Below are positions 58,214-64,000 of a stretch of DNA of 64,000 nt, piece by piece. The DNA is from Heterotrichella gracilis (lineage: Eukaryota; Sar; Xanthophyceae; Tribonematales; Xanthonemataceae): positions 32,751-96,750 of the forward strand of contig JAULBX010014092.1 in NCBI GenBank assembly GCA_032358255.1, in the 5' to 3' direction. The notes below the pieces were generated by a model, which did not search any database, had not been told where the DNA came from, and worked only from the letters and a program-made list of their open reading frames with translations. Position numbers and translations under genes: made by a program. The stretch's first letter is position 1; each line of letters begins with the position of its first letter.

Positions 58214-59797
58214 AATACGGGCTAAACGCGCTGCACCCAAACGCTTGCTGGTACCCTAATTTCAAAGTGCAACGGAAGGGGATATGCTGATAGTGGTATT
58301 AGGGGTGTTTTAGCCAGCGAACCACTGCGTCGAGGTTGCGCTGGGCATCGTCACCATTGGGCCGGTGTAGGCCTCATATGCTGTGCACAGCCTAGCAACC
58401 ACGGATCAGCGCAGCAAGGGCAGCACAGGGAATTGAAAGGCGTGGCTAAAAAAGGCTATTAAAGGTGCTCAATACTCTCGTCTTTCAGTACATTGGGAGC
58501 AGCTGCAATGGAAGGTGGCACTGGCCACACAGGGCTTAAACTCTACCACCACCAGTTTTGAAACACATGGATGGGAACCCACAAGCGCAACTTGAAAGTT
58601 GCCGCCTTCAGAAGGGTCGAACATCTGACACATCAGCTTCAAAAGACAACGCATCGTGGAACTGCTTGGCTGTTGTGCTTGCCAAGGCACTGCGACGTTC
58701 ACATGGTCAATTGCAAATGCACTATATTTTCACCTGATGGGCCACCCCCACGATGTTGGCGTGGGCAGTCAAGCTGGATACGTGCATCATCTCCGTTTTG
58801 AAGAGCCACTGTGGGAAGACCAAAGCAAAAAAGGCTTTATACAGGCTCCAGCGCTGGGCTCTGCTCCTGATCGCTAGGCTGCACACCAGGCTCCAAAGCA
58901 GTGACACGATCTCCGGTAGGTTGTCGGGACGGGGGGCCTCAACCTCGAGCAAGGACGATGTCATCAACTCTCAGGACGTCCTTGGCAGCGTGTTGCACAA
59001 ACTTGGCGCTTGGATTGCTGCAGTGAATGGACTTGCAACAGCACTTGGGTTGTGTCCAGCGTGCCCTCTAAAGTTCGCCAATATTGTGTGTGGCTTGCAG
59101 CACAAGGGCGCAGGAGGAATGTGCCCTCTCGTATGCCACCATTTGCTGCACCCATTGAGGGGTCTTTAATCGAATTCGTGCTCGGAAATCCATGATGCAT
59201 TCTTGTGGCCCCTGTTCCATTCACCACAAATGTGCAAGATACCATACACATTTTGGCGGGAATGGTAAAGATATTTCAACGGGGAAGGTGGAACACGAAC
59301 CCTTCTGTAGGGTTTAGGAAACCTGGAACCAGGACCTCCCTTTCTGAGGCTCAGCGCTTTCCAACTGCTCAGCACAGTGGCTGGCTGTATGTGGGATGTG
59401 GTATTGGAACTCTGAATGCTGCTTCGCATTGCGATATCAAGCCCAAACAGCGGCTGACAACACGCGTGCACACAAGTGACACTGTGCAATCATTGGGGCA
59501 CTAAAAGAGAACCCCATCCATGTGTGCACTTCAAATCTCACCACTGGAGTGACTGTGGACAACTTATAAAGTACGATGTTGTACAGAGTTTGAAGCTCTC
59601 ATACACCCCCCCACCGGCCAACACTGGTGGTACATACAAAAAATGGAACTGTTCCAATACTCCCGCCCAGTGGAGGATCCCATACCCGTTTGTCGCACAG
59701 ACCTGGCACATCCTCCTTGCTATCTGACTTCTAGCCATGGTGGTACCTGCCATGGCAAAATGAGGTGCCAAACCTGGCAGGCAGGCACACCCAGTTA

Positions 59798-59984
59798 ACC
59801 CTAAACCCTAAACTAGGATTGTCCCCAACCATCCGCAGCTGGCTCTGAGCTGCCTAGCCCACCCAACGTAGGGTTACAATTGTCTGTATAGTAAATGTGC
59901 CCACAATTGCCCTTCTCTCCTGCAACTGCAGCTGGAGTCTATTCGAGTGCCGCTGGGCCACCCTTGAGCCCTAAACCCTAAACC
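59798..59984 (+). repeat. Two interstitial CCCTAAA units
   Basis: AACCCTAAACCCTAAACT near 59798 and GCCCTAAACCCTAAACCT near 59966. Each has two exact units and sits at the edge of the local duplication downstream of cullin-4. Confidence 0.9.
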
Positions 59985-60303
59985 TCCTGCGCTGTGCTGA
60001 CCACCACCATGCTGCGACTAGCAGTATTAGCCAGGGGTGTGGGTGCCGCGCTCGCTAGTTTTAGCTGCGGCTGCTCCCCCTGCTTGTTGACCACCACCAT
60101 GGAGCGGTTGGCAGGGGCTAGCCATCCCCCTGCCCCCTCCTTACCACGCCCTGATGCCTTGGCCTAGGCATGGGTGGGTGCTGTGCTCGAGGTGCTGGCT
60201 GTGGTGGCACTCCCCCTGCTGCGCTGACCAGATGTGCCCACAAACGCCCTTCTCTCCCGCAATTGCAGCTGGAGTCTACGAGTGCCGCTGGGCCACCACC
60301 TGC
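59898..60303. repeat. Direct repeat about 335 bp apart downstream of cullin-4
   Basis: About 70 bp, GTGCCCACAA then GCCCTTCTCTCC, CTGCAGCTGGAGTCT or TTGCAGCTGGAGTCT, GAGTGCCGCTGGGCCACC, present at 59898 and 60233. A smaller TTGACCACCACCATG / CTGACCACCACCATG pair lies between. Confidence 0.85.
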
Positions 60304-60675
60304 CCCAACCATTCAACTTCCTGCGCTGTGCAAGCCACCCCTAAGCTGGCAGCACTATGCTGCGGCTGGCAGTGCTTAGAGGCCCCTGCACCTGCTCCGC
60401 TGCCCCCGAAACCCCCCACCCCGCCACCAGACAGTACCCTCATGCCCTGACCTAGGCAAGGGTGTGTGGGAGTGCACTACTGTGCTTGCTGGTCCGGTGC
60501 GTCTGCTCCCAAAGGTGTGCCGACTGGCACATGCTGCCAGCCCCAGCGCAGAGCATGCTCCAGACAACATGGCCCCCCATCTCCCACCCCTCTTATACCA
60601 CCCCTTCACCACTGCTAGCGTCCCGATTGTGTGCATGGGAGGGCGCGGGTGGTCCAAGCTTCCTTTATACTCCTC

Positions 60676-60790
60676 TCAGGCCAGGTAGTGGTACACCTGT
60701 GCAGGCGTCAGCCAGGGATTAGGGCCTGCCTTTCAGGTTTAAAATTTAGGGGAAGGCGAGGGCAAGGTAGTGATACCACCAAGGATGCCC
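60676..60790 (-). repeat. Decoy copy of the 21-bp terminal cullin-4 exon
   Basis: The final exon (minus GTGTACCACTACCTGGCCTG) is echoed about 90 bp nearer the preceding exon at 60766-60786 (minus GTATCACTACCTTGCCCT). The copy lacks an AG acceptor in the right phase and would read through to a later stop. Confidence 0.7.
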
Positions 60791-63619
60791 TCCCCCCCTC
60801 CCCCCTAGCAAATTCGAAATGGTTACTGCAGGCCAGAGGTGATATGGAACGCCATGGAATAGCTGATGTGAAGCTTTTTCCCATCCACCCCCCTCACCTG
60901 CGAGTTCTTCTCGTCCCGCTCCAGGTACTCCCTCTCGATGAGCGACTCGATGCGCTTCTTGAGGTCCTGGGCGCGCATGGGGAACTTGAGGTGCAGCAGC
61001 AGCTCGGTGACCAGCAGCTTGTGGCTCAGCACCTTGCGCGTCTTCATGATGCGCACGATGGCGGCGTCGATCTGGTACTGCCGGTCTTGCAGGACCTGGG
61101 AATCGGGGGCAAGGGTAGGAATCGTGTGCATGCTTATGGCTCAGTAATGTGCGCGTTTTCATGATGTGCACGATGGAGGCATTGTGGTAGTGCCGGTCTT
61201 GCAGGACCTGCAAGGAGTGGGGCGGAGCGTGGGAGTCAATTCAACGCTTGTGGCTCAGTGATGTGCGCATCATGAAGACGCACATGACGAAGCATTGATC
61301 TGGTTCTGGCGGAGTGGAACATCAGTGACCAAAATGCCAATCTTGTGGCTGGCATGTTGTGCGCGTCATGCATGGCGGCATCAGCCTCACCACCCACCCC
61401 CAACTTCACCCACACAGCCACGCACCTGGTCGTTTGTCTTTGTGTTCTCCTCCACAGTCTCCTTCAGCTGCACAGTGTTGATGCGGATGCGGTACAGCGG
61501 CGCAGTGAAGCCGTGGTTGAAAGAAAACACGTCCCCGTCCTCCACATCCTTCCCCTTGGGCTCCTTGAGCAGCACGCGCGTCTTGCCGCAGGCCAGGGAC
61601 TGGAGCGTGCGCCGCAGCTCCTTATCCTCGATGCCTGATGGAGGGCGCAAAAATTGTCAATGCTGCCTGGCAAGGAGCGTGTTTATAACCAAAATGAGTC
61701 GGTTTTTAAAAGCGCAATTGCGCCAGTTGGGCTGTTTTCTTTGTTGCGTGATTCGTTTTTGGTCACCTCGACTCAAGGCTTGAGCAGCCCTACCCTCATC
61801 CCCACCCACCTGTTGCCTGCTTGACCTCTGTAAATGTCATGGTGTCTGTGTCGTTGAACAGCGCCAGCACCACCGCTTGGAACAGGGACACAGACAGCTC
61901 CTTGGCGCCCTTGGCAAAGTTGGCCTGCACGACAAAAAATATCCATTGTTTAGCCGCAGGTACAGAGAATAGCACTTGCCAACAATGCATCAGTAGATAA
62001 TAGATACAGTGCCTGGTAGAAATGGTTCCTACCAGTATGCAAATCAGTGATGAAATCAGTGTAATCAGAGCAGAGACACATGAACATCTATTTGCCCTTA
62101 CTTCACCAGCGCACCTGTTAACAGACAGGCTGCAATGTTTCATTTAGATGCCGCATGGACACACATGAACAAAAATATGCACAAATGCAAGGAACATTTC
62201 CAGAATATTGCATGCAATCCCCTCCTGTCCTCCCTGCCGCTACAAAAAAAGAATGGGAGCAAGCCAAAGTCAAACACCCCAATCCAAAAATGCCTCACCT
62301 TCATGACGCAGCTGCCCAGCCCGTTGTACCACACCAGCCGCCGCCCGCTGTGCTTTGACAGGTAAAAGTCCTTGAAGATCTGCTGGTACTGGTTCAGCTC
62401 CTGGGGCATGTTGGCCTCAACGATGGGGTAGGTGGGCCAGTAGCCAGAGGTCAACACATGCACGTTCATGTCAACACCCTGCAGTGGAGTGGGGCAGAAA
62501 CCTCGTGTCAATGATAACAATAAGCCCTTGATGGGCACAGCGGTTTCATTGTTCTGCAGTTGGGCTCATTTTGGCCTTTGCATTATTATTACAAGATTAC
62601 AAGATCTCCCTTTCCCAACAAGTTCTACGTCAGAATTCAGAAATTTTGAGCAATATTTTTACAATTTGTCATAGAGCTTTGATTCAGTTTGTACAATGAA
62701 AACACGCAATATACTACTTATATTACCTGCGGTGCCGTCTGCTTGACCATCGTCGACTGCTTGAAGCTAGCCATGACATCCCGCGACAGGTCAATGTCCT
62801 TGAACATGCCCTCAAGCTTGTTTGTGAACTGGCTCCCGCACTCCGCCTTGAGCTTGGTGATCATGGAGCGCTCCGCGTCGATGGAAGCGCTCTTGCCCAG
62901 CAGTAGGCGCTTGGCAAGGTCCTTTTTGTAGAAGGCCTCAAACACGTCCTTGCCCTGGATGTACCTGGAGGGGCAGGCTAGGGTTTAGGGCTTATTAGGG
63001 GTTATGCATAAGAGGGGTGGAGGGAAGCCTTGTACATTTCCTTTGCCCTGGATGTTCCTGAAAGGGGCATGTCAGGGTTAAGATTTAGAATTTAGGTTTT
63101 AGAGTTTGAGCTCTGCACCTTGGGAACCATTCTGTGGCAAAGTATGCTTATGGTAAGACCATTTACGAAATCGCTGTTTGGAGTTATGATTACCTGCACC
63201 TGAACACTGTGACCCTTTGTCAGCGTGGCCTCCAACTCCGTACGGTTTGGGGCCTAAGAATTTGGGTTTAGGGTTAAGGTCTAACATACTCTAGGGTAAT
63301 TAGAAACACTAAGCTCCACATTAATGAGGCTTACCTGAACAGTATGAGCGCCTTGTCCAGGGTGGCCTCCAGCTCCTCCTCCGTCTGCCCCTTGTTCCCC
63401 GCGCGCAGCTTGCTGTCCACAAACTTGGCAATCAGCTCCGCGGGCTTGTTCTGGCGCTGGTTGATGAAGTACTCAAACCCGTCCTTGAGCGCATTGCCAA
63501 AGGCCTCATTGCGCGCAAAGGCCTCGTGCAGCACGGTGTCCATGCGGGTCTTCATGCCCAGCAGCAGCTCCACCATGTCGGGGTCCTTTTCTTCATCCAA
63601 AATGAGCTCCCCGCCCGTC
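60676..63619 (-). CDS. CUL4: Cullin-4, C-terminal part (5' end outside the window)
   Basis: Seven exons, 63619-63335, 62964-62727, 62478-62299, 61924-61810, 61634-61426, 61095-60898 and 60696-60676, join in frame to 414 aa and a TGA. The reading begins in the cullin-repeat/4HB region ([19 protein letters not shown]) and passes [20 protein letters not shown]. It continues through the alpha/beta RBX1-binding part ([11 protein letters not shown]) and ends in the winged-helix neddylation domain with the NEDD8 lysine context [14 protein letters not shown]-type ([14 protein letters not shown]). The tail is [16 protein letters not shown] then VYHYLA. This tail and TRKVLSH are CUL4 rather than CUL1 or CUL3. 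CUL4 scaffolds CRL4 ligases with DDB1-DCAF receptors and RBX1 in DNA repair, replication licensing and light signalling. The final exon is only 21 bp. Edges of four exons are duplicated in introns. Confidence 0.96.
61018..61384 (-). repeat. Three decayed copies of the acceptor end of cullin-4 exon 6
   Basis: The true exon edge 61018-61098 (plus-strand CTTGTGGCTCAGC, CTTCATGATGCGCACGATGG, CCGGTCTTGCAGGACCTG) recurs at 61132-61210 with the same CCGGTCTTGCAGGACCTG and a minus-strand CAG acceptor. More decayed copies follow at 61247-61311 and 61341-61384. Divergence grows with distance from the exon. Confidence 0.88.
62943..63065 (-). repeat. Duplicated acceptor end of cullin-4 exon 2 of this part
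   Basis: Plus-strand CCTTGCCCTGGATGTACCTG at 62948-62967 recurs as CTTTGCCCTGGATGTTCCTG at 63041-63060. The linker contains CTAGGGTTTAGGGCTTATTA. The copy keeps a minus-strand CAG acceptor. Confidence 0.85.
63190..63385 (-). repeat. Duplicated donor end of the first cullin-4 exon in view
   Basis: Plus-strand TTACCTGAACAGTATGAGCG and GTGGCCTCCAGCTCC at 63331-63374 recur at 63190-63240 (TTACCTGCACCTGAACACTGTGAC, GTGGCCTCCAACTCC). The linker has GGGTTTAGGGTTAAGG. Confidence 0.85.
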
Positions 63620-64000
63620 CTGCAGATGTGCGGAATGCGCCTTTCAAATTATCTTCCAGAGGTTTGTGCTCAGAAAGGGTATACGGGCTGCGGATGTGTG
63701 GAGTCGCGCTGACAACAGATTTTGGAGTCACGAGTACTCGGAAGCAGTATTTGGAATGACACATGGCCTGCCAAGACAGAGCTTGCTGGCGCAAGCTGTG
63801 CGCTGCTAATCTGACTGACCACTTGCATGCATAGTTACATGCATTCCAGCAATACAGCCAGATTAGCAGTCGGTCTTGCATATGCGGCGCAACGTAGCTC
63901 TTTCCTGGCACTTTTTGAACCATCTATTGATCCCACGCGACTTGAGGTCCTGCTGGAGTAAGTCAGCCCATGTGGCCCTTGGCTTACCTACCCCCTTTGC
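63620..64000. other. Right edge, presumed cullin-4 intron
   Basis: The most upstream cullin-4 exon in view starts after a CTGCAG acceptor with one base completing a codon, so earlier exons must exist. None is recognisable in these 381 bp. Confidence 0.5.

Larger units (their letters stand above)
58214..60675. other. Intergenic region with local duplications
   Basis: 2.5 kb between the hydrolase start and the cullin-4 stop. An open frame at 58753-59169 (+, 138 codons) shows no domain. A block near 59898-59968 (CAACTGCAGCTGGAGTCT, GTGCCGCTGGGCCACC) recurs at 60233-60303. Telomere-like CCCTAAACCCTAAAC runs lie at 59798-59812 and 59967-59984. Confidence 0.5.

Noticed and set aside
58753-59169. 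138-codon plus-strand open frame in the long gap
   Set aside because: No recognised motif, no splice partner, and the ATG context and composition resemble the flanking non-coding DNA. Transcript data could revive it.
1-64000. tRNA, rRNA or CRISPR array
   Set aside because: No tRNA A/B-box pair with cloverleaf, no rRNA-like conserved blocks and no regularly spaced identical repeats were found by eye.

Overview
This is nuclear DNA of a eukaryote, most likely a chlorophyte green alga. Genes are split into many short exons with GT-AG introns. Telomere-like AAACCCT/TTTAGGG units (the plant and green-algal type) are scattered through introns and intergenic DNA. The gene set includes a ciliary ASH-domain protein, a plant-type CCT-domain regulator and an algal-style SERBP1/RGG protein. 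I rebuilt gene models by hand by chaining exons whose splice sites and reading phases agree. Most models close exactly in frame. No species is claimed.

Layout: (1) 1066-2686 (+), a 242-aa coiled-coil membrane protein with GET1/TMCO1-like topology. (2) About 4919-12935 (+), a CFAP65-like ciliary protein whose 5' exons were not found. (3) 13275-15743 (-), a 528-aa HEAT-like protein, head-to-head with (4) 16511-26058 (+), a complete but divergent 23-exon SMC ATPase of 1157 aa. (5) 26406-28114 (-), an organelle-targeted ABHD11-like alpha/beta hydrolase. (6) 29536-31163 (-), a SERBP1/Stm1-type RGG protein, divergent from (7) 31797-33126 (+), a small glycine-run membrane protein. (8) 34899-38616 (+), a CCT-domain regulator with a polyQ tract. 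(9) 40523-44736 (+), a LARP6-type La protein with a C-terminal SUZ-C-like motif. (10) 45973-48665 and 50180-52709 (-), a tandem pair of F-box/LRR genes, the first broken and the second frameshifted near its C-terminus. (11) 54974-58213 (-), a second alpha/beta hydrolase. (12) 60676-63619 (-), the C-terminal part of cullin-4, running off the right end. The longer non-coding stretches lie at 1-1065, 28115-29535, 33127-34898, 38617-40522, 44737-45972, 52710-54973 and 58214-60675.

The genes form no operon-like pathway. Two functional links are suggested: the SMC ATPase and the HEAT-like protein share a divergent promoter region (chromosome organisation), and cullin-4 and the F-box/LRR genes belong to ubiquitin-ligase systems, although F-box proteins normally pair with CUL1 rather than CUL4.

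The most striking signal is not a gene. At least a dozen introns contain one to three degenerate copies of the edge of the adjacent exon, usually with its splice donor or acceptor, and in many cases interleaved with telomere-like AAACCCT/TTTAGGG units. It occurs in the GET1-like, CFAP65-like, SMC, LARP6, hydrolase and cullin-4 genes, so it looks like a genome-wide process rather than one accident.
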